The notes below the pieces were generated by a model. The model was not told the DNA's origin, made no database searches, and worked only from the letters and a program-made list of their open reading frames with translations. A stretch of DNA of 64,000 nt from Palsa-506 sp963709075 (GTDB lineage: Bacteria > Actinomycetota > Actinomycetes > Streptosporangiales > Streptosporangiaceae): contig CAVPUY010000005.1 in NCBI GenBank assembly GCA_963709075.1, positions 744,001-808,000 on the forward strand, given 5' to 3'. Below are positions 1-8,853 of this stretch, in pieces (positions within the stretch are counted from its first letter, which is position 1; every line of letters begins with the position of its first letter). Made by a program: the position numbers and the translations under genes.

Positions 1-2000
1 CATGCCCCGGCTGTCCCGAAGGCGTACCTGTTCCCGGCCGGCCGACAGCAGCCAGTCGGCGCCGTCCCGGCGCAGCGCCCACTCATCTGCCGGGACCGTG
101 GCCGGTGCCAGCGCCGCGAGCAGGCCCGGCATGCCGAGCTGTGCCGCGATGGCACCGGCCTGACGGCGGTGTCCGGCCGCGGACTCCGAGTCGTCACCCC
201 GGCCGCGCTGACGGAGAGTCTCGGCGAGTGCCGCCAGGGTCAGCCCGAGCCACGGCAGCGCGCCGATCTCCTGCTCCATCACCGCAGCTTTGCCGAGCAG
301 GTCCGCCGCCTCGTCGAGGCGGCCGAGCTGAGCCGCCAGGCACCCGAGATAGTGGGCGACCGGCCCGGTGACCGTGTTCGCGCCGGCGAACACGACCAGC
401 TGACCGCGGTAGCCGGCCAGCGCTTCGTGCAAGCTGACCGCCGCGCTGGCGTTCCCGGTGCCGACAGCCACTGCCGCGAGGTCGGCAGCGGCCCCGAGCC
501 AGCGCGGCCCCGCCGGCCAGCACCCGGGGCAGGGCGCGCTGCAGTTCCAGATCGGCCTCGGCCGGCTGGCCGGCCGCGAGCAGCACCCGGGCGACCGTCG
601 CTTCGTAGAAGTGGCCGGGAACGCGGCGGCCGAAAGCTCGCAGCTCGCCGACGGCGATCCCCAGGCCGGACGGGTCGCCGCGGGTCATGGCGATCGCGCC
701 GTGCAGCGTGCCGGCCAGCCGGCTGGTGTCGGCCAGCGCCGCCCGCCTTCCCTGCTCGGCGACCTGGCCGGCCAGAGCAGTGGCGTCTGCGAAGCGGCCG
801 CGCACCGTGGCTAGCATCGCGTGCCTGGCTGTCACCATCACCAGGCCGGCCGTATCGCCGGCGGCGCGAGCTTCGCGCTCGAACGCGGCCAGTGCCGACT
901 CGGCCTCGCTGACCCGGCCGAGTTCCATCAGCGCCACGAAGCGCCAGAACAGCCCGCGGCGCTCCAGCTCCGGGTCGGCCGAGGCACGGGCGAGTTCCAC
1001 TATCTCCGCGGCGGCGGTCAGCCGGTCCCCGGCGCCGGCCGGAATCCCACAGCGCGTACAGCCGGGCGTCAAGCACCTCGGCGAGCACGGCCGGGTCATC
1101 ACTGCGGCGGGCCAGCTCCAGCGCGTCAGCCACCAGCCCGCGGCGCCGGGCGGCCGAGGCCGCGTCGCCGAGCAGCGCCCTGGCCAGCCTGGCCAGCAGC
1201 CGCGCCCGGGCGTCCTGAGCGTCCTGAGCGTCCTGAGCGTCCCGGGCGTCCCGGGCGTCCCGGGCGTCCCGGCCAGCAACCCGGCGCAGCGCGGTCTCCA
1301 GCAGCCGGACCAGGCCCACGTCGACGTCCAGGAAGCCCTCGGCCGACTCAGCGAGCAGCGCAAGCTGCACCACCGGATCACCATCCGGCGGCATCCCGGC
1401 CAGCTCGGCAGCCAGCGCCCTGGCCGGACCGGGCAGGCCGCTGGACGCCGCCCACAGAGCCTGCCGGACCTGCGGACGCCGCTCGCCGGTCACCTCGCCT
1501 ATCTCAGCTGACGTCATCGCGGCCAGCCAGAGCCCGGGGCCTACTCCGAGCGGAGTGGCCGCGGTGACGAGTACCGCCGTCGGCCCGGTCACGGCCCGGC
1601 CGGCCAGCACGGCGAGCATCTCTATCGCCTGCGCTCCGCCGCGGTCCACGTGGTCGATCACCAGCAGCCGGCGCTGCGGCCCGCCGCAAAGTATTGCCGC
1701 AGCCGTATCAAGTTCCAGTGGACCCGGCTCGGCGAGCAGCCCGGACACGGCCGCGTCCGGTGCGCCCACGTCGCGGAGCAGCTGTGCCCAGGCCCACCGC
1801 CCCGGATGCCCGGCAATCGCCGCCGCCCGGTGCACGGCGAACCCGCGCTGCCTGGCTACCTCGACGGTGGCGTTCGCCAGCGTCGTCCGGCCCGAGCCAC
1901 CGGGCCCGGCCACGGCCAGGACCCCGCCGGATCCCGCGGCGGCACGGTCGAGGAGGCCCGCCAGCCCGGCCATCTCACGGTGCCGTCCGATCAGGGCCAT
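1..2000 (-). CDS. STAND/AAA ATPase regulator (LuxR/MalT-like), 3' end outside window, frameshifted
   Basis: Probably a large actinobacterial signal-transducing ATPase that couples ATP binding to a C-terminal output domain; only the N-terminal and middle parts are here. From ATG 2000 the protein opens MALIGRHREM, the usual start of such a P-loop domain, with Walker A GPGGSGRTT at residues 32-40 and Walker B-like LLVIDHVDR near 112-120. A helical, TPR-like middle follows. The last readable residues (WALRRDGADWLLSAG) resemble the segment before the C-terminal part in this class. Frame changes are needed near 1050 and near 500, so the sequence as written would truncate the product. Residues 243-263 are RDA/QDA triplets coded by seven 9-bp repeats. 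No clear Shine-Dalgarno precedes ATG 2000; an in-frame start at 2153 only adds a Pro/Arg-rich stretch. The exact output domain is unknown. Confidence 0.6.
1210..1272. repeat. seven 9-bp tandem repeats inside the ATPase gene
   Basis: Three copies of gcgtcctga are followed by four of gcgtcccgg with no interruption. The unit is three codons long, so copy changes keep the frame. On the coding (minus) strand they give RDA and QDA triplets in a helical linker. This belongs to a set of in-frame tandem repeats seen across the window. Confidence 0.9.
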
Positions 2001-2231
2001 CTGTGCACAGTATTCGCCGGCCGGATTCGCCGGCGGTCGGCCGGCGGCATTTCGCCGGCTGGCGGCTGGCAGCGTCGGCGGGCGTGCTGGCCTGCTCCAC
2101 CGGCGGCTTGCCGCGGTGCAGCAGGGCACTGGCGGCGGAGGATCCCGTTTCAAATGGTTCTGGGCAGTTTTCTTGGATGGCGATTAGCTAAGGTGGCGGC
2201 GAAAGCCGTGTGCGGGAATGAGGTAGCAGCG

Positions 2232-2282
2232 ATGACCAATCCGCCGGAAGCCGGCCTGCGGGCCGCGGGCGGTCCCCGGTGA
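2232..2282 (+). CDS. possible 16-residue leader ORF coupled to the E1 alpha gene
   Basis: ATG 2232 opens a 16-codon ORF (MTNPPEAGLRAAGGPR) that ends at TGA 2280-2282, overlapping the GTG start of the E1 alpha gene as GTGA. A gaggtag sequence lies just before the ATG. The arrangement would allow translational coupling of the dehydrogenase to the leader. No function can be read from the peptide. It could also be the displaced true N-terminus of E1 alpha after an indel, although the E1 alpha N-terminus already looks complete. The rest of 2001-2278 holds no other supported gene. Confidence 0.3.
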   Translation: MTNPPEAGLRAAGGPR

Positions 2283-3286
2283 CCGCGACCGACGCCGACG
2301 CCAGCGTCATCAGCGCCGAGGAACTGCTCAGCCGCTACGAGCAGATGGCGGTCATCCGCCGGACCGAGAAGGCGGCGCACGACCTGTTCCTGGCTGGCCT
2401 GGTGAAGGGCACCACGCACCTGGCGGCCGGGCACGAGGCCGTCGCCGTGGGCGCGAGCGCGGCGCTGCGGCCGGACGACTACGTGTTCGCCACGTACCGC
2501 GGTCATCATCACGCGATGGCCCGCGGTGCGACGCCGGCCGAGTGCCTGGCCGAGCTGATGAGCAAGGGCACCGGGCTGTGCAAGGCCAAGGGCGGCTCGA
2601 TGCACCTGACCAAGGCCTCGGCCGGGATGCTCGGGTCATACGCGATCGTCGGCGCGCACCTGCCGATCGCGGCCGGGGCCGCCTGGTCGGCCCGGCTCCG
2701 CGGGTCCGGCCAGGTCGCGGTGGCGTTCTTCGGTGATGGCGCGACCAACATCGGGGCGTTCCACGAGGCACTCAACCTCGCCGCGGTGTGGGCGCTGCCG
2801 GTGCTGTTCATCTGCGAGAACAACCTCTACATGGAGTACACGCCGATCGCCACGGTAACCGCGGTGCCGAACCCGGCGGCCGGGCGGGCGGCCAGCTACG
2901 GGATTCCGGCCGAGGTGATCGACGGCAACGACGTGGTGGTGGTCAAGGAGGCGGTCGCGGCTGCCGCCGAGCGGGCCAGGTCCGGCGGCGGGCCGACCGT
3001 GATCGAGGCGCTGACCTACCGGCATTTCGGGCACAGCCGGACCGACCCGGCGACCTACCGCCCCGCCGCGGAGGTGGCGGACTGGCTACGCCGGGATCCG
3101 CTGGAGCTGGCCAGGGCGCGGCTGCAGGCGCTCGGCATGCCGGCCGAGTCGATCGCGATGGCCGACGAGCGGGCAGCGGAGGCCGTCGCCGATGCGATCG
3201 CCGCGGCGAAGGCAGCCCCTGGGCCTGATCCGGACGACGCGCTCACTGACGTATGGGCGGACGGAGGCTCGGCATGGCGGACGTGA
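2279..3286 (+). CDS. 2-oxo acid dehydrogenase E1 component, alpha subunit (pyruvate/acetoin/branched-chain type)
   Basis: Thiamine-diphosphate-dependent decarboxylase subunit of a cytoplasmic 2-oxo acid dehydrogenase complex; with E1 beta it decarboxylates a 2-oxo acid or acetoin and passes the acyl group to a lipoyl E2. The ThDP motif is complete, running from GDGATN at 152-157 to ENN at 180-182. The phosphorylation-loop-type HFGHSRTDP and the RGHHHAMARG segment are typical of the family, and 335 residues is the normal length. The start is GTG 2279. The gene overlaps E1 beta by 13 bp, so the two are surely cotranscribed. No E2 or E3 gene is nearby, so the substrate (pyruvate, acetoin or branched-chain oxo acid) cannot be decided here. 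Confidence 0.9.
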   Translation: MTATDADASVISAEELLSRYEQMAVIRRTEKAAHDLFLAGLVKGTTHLAAGHEAVAVGASAALRPDDYVFATYRGHHHAMARGATPAECLAELMSKGTGLCKAKGGSMHLTKASAGMLGSYAIVGAHLPIAAGAAWSARLRGSGQVAVAFFGDGATNIGAFHEALNLAAVWALPVLFICENNLYMEYTPIATVTAVPNPAAGRAASYGIPAEVIDGNDVVVVKEAVAAAAERARSGGGPTVIEALTYRHFGHSRTDPATYRPAAEVADWLRRDPLELARARLQALGMPAESIAMADERAAEAVADAIAAAKAAPGPDPDDALTDVWADGGSAWRT

Positions 3287-4434
3287 CTGGCCGGGCGGGT
3301 GGTGCCGGCGGGCCGGATGGTGCCGGCAGGCCGGATGGTGCCGGCAGGCCGGATGGTGCTGGCAGGCCGGATGGTGCTGGCAGGCCGGATGGTGCTGGCA
3401 GGCCGGATGGTGCTGGCAGGCCGGATGGTACCGGCGGGGCCGACGTGGCTGGAGGGGCGAGCGTGATCAGCTACCGCGAGGCCGTCGCCGAGGGCATCGC
3501 CAGGGAACTGCGCCGGGATCCTTCTGTGGTCTGCCTGGGCGAGGACATCGGCGCCGCCGGCGGTGTGTTCAAGACCACCGCCGGGCTGTTCGCCGAGTTC
3601 GGCCGGGAGCGGGTATGGGACACCCCGATCTCCGAGCAGGCCATCCTCGGTGTGGCGATGGGCGCGGCGATGACCGGCATGCGCCCGGTCGCCGAGATCA
3701 TGTTCTCCGACTTCTTCGCCTGCTGCTGGGACTACCTGGCCAACGAGATACCGAAGATGCGCTACATGACCGGCGGCCAGGTCACTGTGCCGCTGGTGGT
3801 GCGGACAGCGAACGGCGGCGGGCTCGGCTTCGGCGCCCAGCACTCGCAGGCCGTGGAGAACTGGGCGCTGACCATCCCCGGGCTGAAGATCGCGGCGCCG
3901 TCGAACCCGGCCGACGTGACCGGGATGCTGGCCGCCGCGATCCGCAGCGACGACCCGGTGGTGTTCTTCGAGCACAAGGGCCTGTTCGCGAGCAAGGGAC
4001 CGGCCGCGCCAGACGGCCACGTGGTGCAGCTCGGCAAGGCCGCGGTGGCCCGGGCTGGCACCGATGTCAGCCTGGTCGCGCTGGCCGCCACCGTGCCGAT
4101 GGCGCTGGCGGCGGCCGAGCAGCTCGCGGCCGACGGGATCTCGGCCGAGGTGCTCGACCTGCGCTGCCTGGTGCCGCTTGACATGGCGGCCGTGCTTGAG
4201 TCGGTCGGGCGGACTTCCCGGCTTGTCATCGTGGAAGAGAATCCCTACCAGGGCGGCTGGGGCGGCACGGTCGCCTCGATCGTCGCCGACGAGGGGTTCG
4301 AGCTGCTCGACGCCCCGATCCGGCGGGTCGCCGCCGCCTGCGTCCCGCTGCCCTTCGCCGACGCGCTCGAGCAGCTGGTCATCCCGACGGCCGAGGCGGT
4401 CACCGCCGCGGCCCGCTCGCTCGTCGCCTACTGA
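3274..4434 (+). CDS. 2-oxo acid dehydrogenase E1 component, beta subunit with repeat-built N-terminal extension
   Basis: Partner of the preceding alpha subunit; the beta chain completes the ThDP site and binds E2. The conserved domain starts at about residue 64 (VISYREAVAEGIAREL) and carries the usual LGEDIG, TPISEQAILG, AQHSQ and VVEENPYQGGWGG-like segments. ATG 3274 is chosen because a GGAGG lies six bases upstream; an ATG at 3253 lacks this. Residues about 10-55 are a low-complexity GRPDGA tail made by an 18-bp tandem repeat, not usual in this family, where the N-terminus is short. The extension probably sits outside the fold and is harmless. The gene is followed by a 190-bp gap before the signalling operon. 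Confidence 0.88.
   Translation: MADVTGRAGGAGGPDGAGRPDGAGRPDGAGRPDGAGRPDGAGRPDGAGRPDGTGGADVAGGASVISYREAVAEGIARELRRDPSVVCLGEDIGAAGGVFKTTAGLFAEFGRERVWDTPISEQAILGVAMGAAMTGMRPVAEIMFSDFFACCWDYLANEIPKMRYMTGGQVTVPLVVRTANGGGLGFGAQHSQAVENWALTIPGLKIAAPSNPADVTGMLAAAIRSDDPVVFFEHKGLFASKGPAAPDGHVVQLGKAAVARAGTDVSLVALAATVPMALAAAEQLAADGISAEVLDLRCLVPLDMAAVLESVGRTSRLVIVEENPYQGGWGGTVASIVADEGFELLDAPIRRVAAACVPLPFADALEQLVIPTAEAVTAAARSLVAY
3305..3435. repeat. 18-bp in-frame tandem repeat at the E1 beta N-terminus
   Basis: Six or seven near-perfect copies of a unit like ggatggtgctggcaggcc encode repeated DGAGRP hexapeptides. The copies differ at one position (gtgccg versus gtgctg), showing local duplication with little divergence. 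The unit is six codons, so copy number can vary without frameshift. Confidence 0.9.
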
Positions 4435-4626
4435 CGCCCGGTGGCTACCGACGCCCTTCGCCCCGCTGACGAACCCGATTACCGGCGCGCGGGGCGCGGA
4501 CCTGGTAGATCAGACTGCAGGAATTCCGGGCTGGCCGGAAGAGAATAATTCAGGTGATCGTGGTCATTACTCTCAGTCGCGCGATTGGTCCCGCGATAGC
4601 GGCAGGACCACAGCTCAGGAGGTACC

Positions 4627-5877
4627 GTGACACCCCGCACCAGCCTTCCGGTGCTGGGCGCGCCGGCGGGACCAGCCGTTAACGGCACGCCGGAGGAACA
4701 GCAGCCAGCCCGGCCAGGGGATCCGGAGACGCTGCTGCTCGTCGAGGACGACCCGGGGGACGCCGTCCTGGTGGAGGAACTGCTGGCCGACAGCGGCCTG
4801 CGGGCGACGCTCTCCTGGGCGCACTCGCTGACCGAGGCGAAGGAGCAGCTGAGGCAAGACGGGCCGCACGGCTGCATCCTGCTCGACCTGCACCTGCCCG
4901 ATGCCCGCGGGCTCGAGGCGGTCACCCAGATGCTGGCCGTCGCGCCGGGGGTGCCGGTCGTCGTGCTGACCGGGCTGGCCGAGGAGAGCGCCGGGCTCGC
5001 CGCCGTCGCGGCCGGCGCCCAGGATTACCTGATCAAGGGGCAGTCCGCGCCGGACGTCTTCAGCCGCGCTATCCGCTATGCCGCACAGCGCAAGCACGCC
5101 GAGCGGGCCTCGGCCGCGTTGCAGCTCAGCGCGCTGCGTGCCGAGGAGAACGCCCGGCTGGAGCGCGGCCTGCTGCCGACCCCGCTGGTCACCAACACCG
5201 ACTTCGAGGTGGCGGCCCGCTACCGGCCCGGCCGGGCCCAGGCGCTGCTCGGCGGCGACTTCTACGACGTCGTGGAGACACCGGACGGGACCGTGCACGC
5301 GGTAATCGGCGACGTATCCGGGCACGGCGCCGCGGCCGCTGCGATCGGCGTCTGCCTGCGGGTCGCCTGGCGGTCGCTGGTGCTGGCCGGAGCGACCGGG
5401 CCGGCCATGATCGGGCTGCTTGAGCAGATGCTCGTGGCCGAGCGGGAGAGCGAGAACGCGTTCGCCACGCTGACGCTGCTGACGTTCGCGCCTGACCACC
5501 GCCGGGTGCAGATCCTGCGGGCCGGGCATCCCGGGCTGATGCTCCGCACGGCGGGCCGGGTCGATTTCATCGAGGGCCAGGCAGGCCCGGCCCTCGGCCT
5601 GGCCGCCGGTGTCGCCTGGCGCACCGAAGAGCTGTTGCTGCCGCCAGGCGCCGGCCTGGTGTTGTTCACCGACGGGCTGTTCGAAGGGCGGGTCGGCCCG
5701 GGCAGCGAACGGCTCGGCGAGGAGGGCCTGGTCGCCATGGCCCGCGAGCTGACCAGCCTGCCGGCCGCCGAGTTCGTCGACGCACTGATCGAGCGGACTG
5801 AGGCAGCGACCAGTAGCTACGGCGGCCTGGCCGATGACGTGGCCGTGGTCCACCTGAGCTGGAAGGCCGCCGCGTGA
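4627..5877 (+). CDS. response regulator fused to PP2C/SpoIIE-type serine phosphatase
   Basis: A two-component output protein whose receiver controls a metal-dependent serine/threonine phosphatase, typically acting on an anti-anti-sigma factor. The receiver spans about residues 34-150, with acidic pair D41-D42, phospho-acceptor D87 (ILLDLHLPD) and K137 (YLIKG). A short coiled linker leads to the SpoIIE domain (about 190-412), with GGDFYDV at 209-215, GDVSGHG at 218-224 and the C-terminal LADDVAVV metal motif. GTG 4627 is preceded by AGGAGG with good spacing. It overlaps the histidine kinase by GTGA, so the three signalling genes form one operon. An STAS protein that could be a target lies far away at 51125-51511, but no link is shown. 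Confidence 0.92.
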   Translation: MTPRTSLPVLGAPAGPAVNGTPEEQQPARPGDPETLLLVEDDPGDAVLVEELLADSGLRATLSWAHSLTEAKEQLRQDGPHGCILLDLHLPDARGLEAVTQMLAVAPGVPVVVLTGLAEESAGLAAVAAGAQDYLIKGQSAPDVFSRAIRYAAQRKHAERASAALQLSALRAEENARLERGLLPTPLVTNTDFEVAARYRPGRAQALLGGDFYDVVETPDGTVHAVIGDVSGHGAAAAAIGVCLRVAWRSLVLAGATGPAMIGLLEQMLVAERESENAFATLTLLTFAPDHRRVQILRAGHPGLMLRTAGRVDFIEGQAGPALGLAAGVAWRTEELLLPPGAGLVLFTDGLFEGRVGPGSERLGEEGLVAMARELTSLPAAEFVDALIERTEAATSSYGGLADDVAVVHLSWKAAA

Positions 5878-7769
5878 CACCGGCCGGATCTGCCGGGCAG
5901 GCCGCCGGATCTCCTCAGGGGGCCGCCGGATCTCCCCAGCAGGCCGCCGGATCTCCCCAGCAGGCCGCCGGATCTCCCCAGCAGGCCGCCGGATCTCCCC
6001 AGCAGGCCGCCGGATCTCTCGAGCGGGCCAGCTGGTTCCGGGCGCTGACGGTCCAGGGCTGGTTCCGGCTGGTATTCGGCGCGTTCGCGATCCTGGTCGT
6101 GGCCGCCGCGGTCGTCATCATCGAACTGCTGGCGCACGGCCGGACGGTTTCCGACGAGCTGACTTTGCAGATCCAGCCTGCCCAGGCGCAGGCCTACCGG
6201 CTGCAGGGCGCTCTGATCGACCAGGAAACCGGCATCCGCGGGTACGGCATCAGCGGCGACTCGCGCTTCCTGGCGCCGTACACGAGCGGGCTGAAAACGG
6301 AGGCCAGCGCCGCCGCCCAGATCCGAGCGCTGATCGGCAGGAAGCAGCCGCTGGCGGCCGACCTGACCCGCCTTGAGCGGGCGGCCAGCGGCTGGCGGCG
6401 GACCTACGCGATCCCGCTGATGGCCCTGGCCAGGCAGGGGCCGCTGGGTGGCAAGGACCTCGCGCAGCTGGACCGGAGCAAGCAATCCTTCGACCACTTG
6501 CGGACCCTGTTCACGGCGCAGAACTCCCACCTCGCCGCGGCCGCCGCCAGCGACCGCGCCGCGCTGCAGCGGTTCCGCACCGTCCAGGACTGGGCCTTCG
6601 CGGCCATCTTGGTGGCGTTCCTGCTGGCCGCCGCCGCGATCACGCAGCTGCTGCAGCTAACGGTCGTCCGGCCGCTCACCCGGCTTGGCGCCGCCTCCCG
6701 CCGGGTGGTGGGCGGTGACTTCGGCCACCCGATCGATGCCACCGGCCCGGCGGACCTGCGGGTGGTCGCCACCGACGTCGAGGAGATGCGCAGCGGCCTG
6801 GTCGCGGCGCTCGATGACGCGCGCGACGCGCAGGCAGTCGCGAGCCAGCAGGCCGCCGACCTGGACGAGCAGGCGGAAGAGCTGCGCCGGTCCAACGCCG
6901 AGCTCGAGCAGTTCGCCTACGTTGCGTCGCACGACCTGCAGGAACCGCTGCGCAAGGTTGCCTCGTTCTGCCAGCTGCTCGAGAAGCGCTACGGGGACAG
7001 GCTGGACGACCGGGGGCACCAGTACATCGGCTTCGCGGTGGACGGCGCGAAGCGGCTGCAGATCCTGATCAACGACCTGCTGACCTTCTCGCGGGTCGGC
7101 CGGTCAGGGGCGGTCCTCGTGCCGGTGCCGCTGGACGAGCCGCTGGACGCCGCGATCGCCGCAGTCGGCACAGCGATCGAGGAATCGGGCACCGTCATCG
7201 AGCGCCCCGGCCAGCTACCGGAGGTGGCGGGCGATGCCACCCTGCTGACGATGCTCTGGCAGAACCTGATCGGCAACGCGGTCAAGTTCCGCGCCGACGA
7301 CCGCGCGCCGGTCGTGCGCGTCGACGTCGCCGAGGAGCCCGCAGGTACCTGGCGGTTCACCGTCACCGATAACGGCATCGGGATCGCGCCGGAGTTCGCC
7401 GAGAAGGTCTTCGTCATCTTCCAGCGCCTGCACGCGCGGGAGGCCTACCCCGGCACCGGGATCGGCCTCGCGCTCTGCAAGCGGATCGTTGAGCACCATG
7501 GCGGCGGTATCAGCATCGACAACGGCTACACGGGCGGGACCCGCATCTGCTTTACGCTGCCCCGGATAGACGCGGACGCCGGGGAGCTCGATGCCGCGGC
7601 CGCAGGTGTCGCGGGGGCCGCTGGGGCCGCCGCGGGGGCCGCGGGTGCCGCGGGGGCCGCTGGTGCCGCTGGGGGTGCCGCGGGGGCCGCGGGGGCCGAA
7701 AGGGCCGGCGATGCCGCTAACCTCGCTAAGGCTGACAACGCCGACAGTGCCGAAGGGATCCCCGCATGA
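5874..7769 (+). CDS. membrane sensor histidine kinase with CHASE3 and HAMP domains
   Basis: Sensor kinase expected to phosphorylate one or both flanking receivers. Layout: repeat-built QAAGSPQ tail (about 5-45), TM1 (about 60-85), CHASE3 extracellular domain (about 95-230, containing QETGIRGYGISGD), TM2 (about 240-262), HAMP, coiled coil, then HisKA with H353 in VASHDLQEPLRKV. The ATPase domain has N box NLIGNAVKF, G1 DNGIGIAP and G2 GTGIGLAL. The kinase core resembles the bacteriophytochrome-like class that works with Rcp receivers, which fits the next gene. About 60 C-terminal residues are an Ala/Gly run coded by repeats. It starts with GTG overlapping the stop of the phosphatase gene and its TGA overlaps the next ATG. 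Confidence 0.92.
   Translation: MTPAGSAGQAAGSPQGAAGSPQQAAGSPQQAAGSPQQAAGSPQQAAGSLERASWFRALTVQGWFRLVFGAFAILVVAAAVVIIELLAHGRTVSDELTLQIQPAQAQAYRLQGALIDQETGIRGYGISGDSRFLAPYTSGLKTEASAAAQIRALIGRKQPLAADLTRLERAASGWRRTYAIPLMALARQGPLGGKDLAQLDRSKQSFDHLRTLFTAQNSHLAAAAASDRAALQRFRTVQDWAFAAILVAFLLAAAAITQLLQLTVVRPLTRLGAASRRVVGGDFGHPIDATGPADLRVVATDVEEMRSGLVAALDDARDAQAVASQQAADLDEQAEELRRSNAELEQFAYVASHDLQEPLRKVASFCQLLEKRYGDRLDDRGHQYIGFAVDGAKRLQILINDLLTFSRVGRSGAVLVPVPLDEPLDAAIAAVGTAIEESGTVIERPGQLPEVAGDATLLTMLWQNLIGNAVKFRADDRAPVVRVDVAEEPAGTWRFTVTDNGIGIAPEFAEKVFVIFQRLHAREAYPGTGIGLALCKRIVEHHGGGISIDNGYTGGTRICFTLPRIDADAGELDAAAAGVAGAAGAAAGAAGAAGAAGAAGGAAGAAGAERAGDAANLAKADNADSAEGIPA
5892..6018. repeat. 21-bp in-frame tandem repeat at histidine kinase N-terminus
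   Basis: About five to six copies of cagcaggccgccggatctcc-like units encode repeats of QQAAGSP before the first membrane segment. Copies 3-5 are identical. The unit is seven codons long, so expansion keeps the frame. Confidence 0.9.
7595..7705. repeat. irregular Gly/Ala-coding repeat at histidine kinase C-terminus
   Basis: Runs of gcgggggccgctgg and gggtgccgcgggggcc units encode a GAAGAAAGAAG tail after the ATPase domain. Unlike the N-terminal repeat the units are of mixed length but stay in multiples of three. The tail has no recognisable domain. Confidence 0.8.
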
Positions 7770-8206
7770 ACCTCCCCCTGCAGCCCGTCGAGGTCCTCCT
7801 CGTCGAGGATGACCCCGGCGATGAGCTGATGACTCGCGAGGCGTTCGAGGACAACAAGATCGGCAACACGCTGCACGTCGCGCGCGACGGCGAGGAAGCG
7901 CTGGACTTCCTCTACCGCCGGGGCGCACACGTGGACGCGCCGGCTGTCGACCTGATCCTGCTCGACCTCAACCTGCCGAAGTACGACGGCCGGCAGGTTC
8001 TGGAGCGGATCAAATCCGACCCGGATCTCACCCACGTGCCGGTGGTGATCCTGACCACTTCCTCGTCAGAGGAGGACATCCTGCGCAGCTATAAGCTGCA
8101 CGCCAACGCTTACGTGACCAAGCCAGTCGACGTCAACCAGTTCATCGCGGCCGTCCGGCAGATCGACGACTTCTTCCTGTCGGTGGTACGGCTGCCCAAG
8201 AGCTGA
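7766..8206 (+). CDS. Rcp-type single-domain response regulator
   Basis: Stand-alone receiver of the Rcp1 family, usually the phosphate acceptor of phytochrome-like or CHASE3 kinases. At 146 residues it is one receiver with no output domain: acidic pair D15-D16 (VEDDPGD), phospho-acceptor D67 (LLDLNLPK), TTSSSEED and K119 (AYVTKPV). The C-terminal IDDFFLSVVRLP is typical of the family and helps dimer formation. ATG 7766 overlaps the stop of the kinase as ATGA, so it is translationally coupled. With no output domain it probably acts by protein contact or as a phosphate sink, perhaps balancing the phosphatase receiver. Confidence 0.93.
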   Translation: MNLPLQPVEVLLVEDDPGDELMTREAFEDNKIGNTLHVARDGEEALDFLYRRGAHVDAPAVDLILLDLNLPKYDGRQVLERIKSDPDLTHVPVVILTTSSSEEDILRSYKLHANAYVTKPVDVNQFIAAVRQIDDFFLSVVRLPKS

Positions 8207-8239
8207 CTGGCCTGGCCTGGTTAACCCGGAGTTCCGGGT

Positions 8240-8790
8240 CGAGATCGACGCGAATTCAGGGGCGCGGCAAGCGGTGCCGGCCACCGGGCAGTGTCGCTTG
8301 AGGGACGGCGGGAGTTCCTCTGGTACTTGCTGGGTGCCCGTACCGGATCGGTTCAGGGCGTCGTCGCTGATCGTGGTCCAGGCGAGCAGAGCGGCTGCGA
8401 AAGACGCCCCTGCGGCAACGGTCATGGCGACCGGGAAAGCCGGCTGCCATTCTGGCAGAGTCCTCGAAGGCGGAGCCGGAAAGCCCCGCGGCAAGCGGAA
8501 GGGCGGCAACCGCGATCAGTTGACCGAGGCGCGAGAGCGATGTCGCTGAGCGAGCCGCCCACCAAGACAAGCGCCGCGAGCGTAAGCACATAGCCGTTCA
8601 GCGTCCACTGCAACCCCGCGACGCCCGCGCCGAGATCTCTGCCGATCGTCGGCAACGCCACGTTGACAACCGTCGCCTCCAGCAGAATCATCGCCTCGCC
8701 AAGCACCGCCACCGCCAGCACCCAACGATCGGCGGCCGAACCAAGCCGCACCGAGCCAGGCCCTCGGCCCTCATTCCCCGCCAACTGCAC
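8240..8790 (-). pseudogene. remnant of a DHA2 (EmrB/QacA-type) MFS exporter with the middle missing
   Basis: The first ~85 residues from ATG 8790 match the start of a 14-TM drug exporter: one membrane helix with LEATVVNVALPTIG, then GLQWTLNGYVLTLAAL and GGSLSD. Right after GGSLSD (about 8545) the sequence jumps, in another frame, to LIAVAALPLAAGLSG and AFPVAMTVAAGASFAAALLAW, which are the last two helices of the family. Some 300 or more central residues are absent and at least two frame changes remain. It cannot encode a working exporter. The gene is convergent to the Rcp receiver. It may be true decay or an assembly deletion. Confidence 0.75.
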
Positions 8791-8853
8791 CCTCCCTGGC
8801 GCACCTCGCTAGCCTCAGTGTGTCTCGTTCCGCTGCGCCGTGGCCGGGTGATC

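Noticed and set aside
4615..5880. 421-codon antisense ORF over the receiver-phosphatase gene
   Set aside because: Mirror frame of a well-conserved gene; no family similarity or ribosome site.
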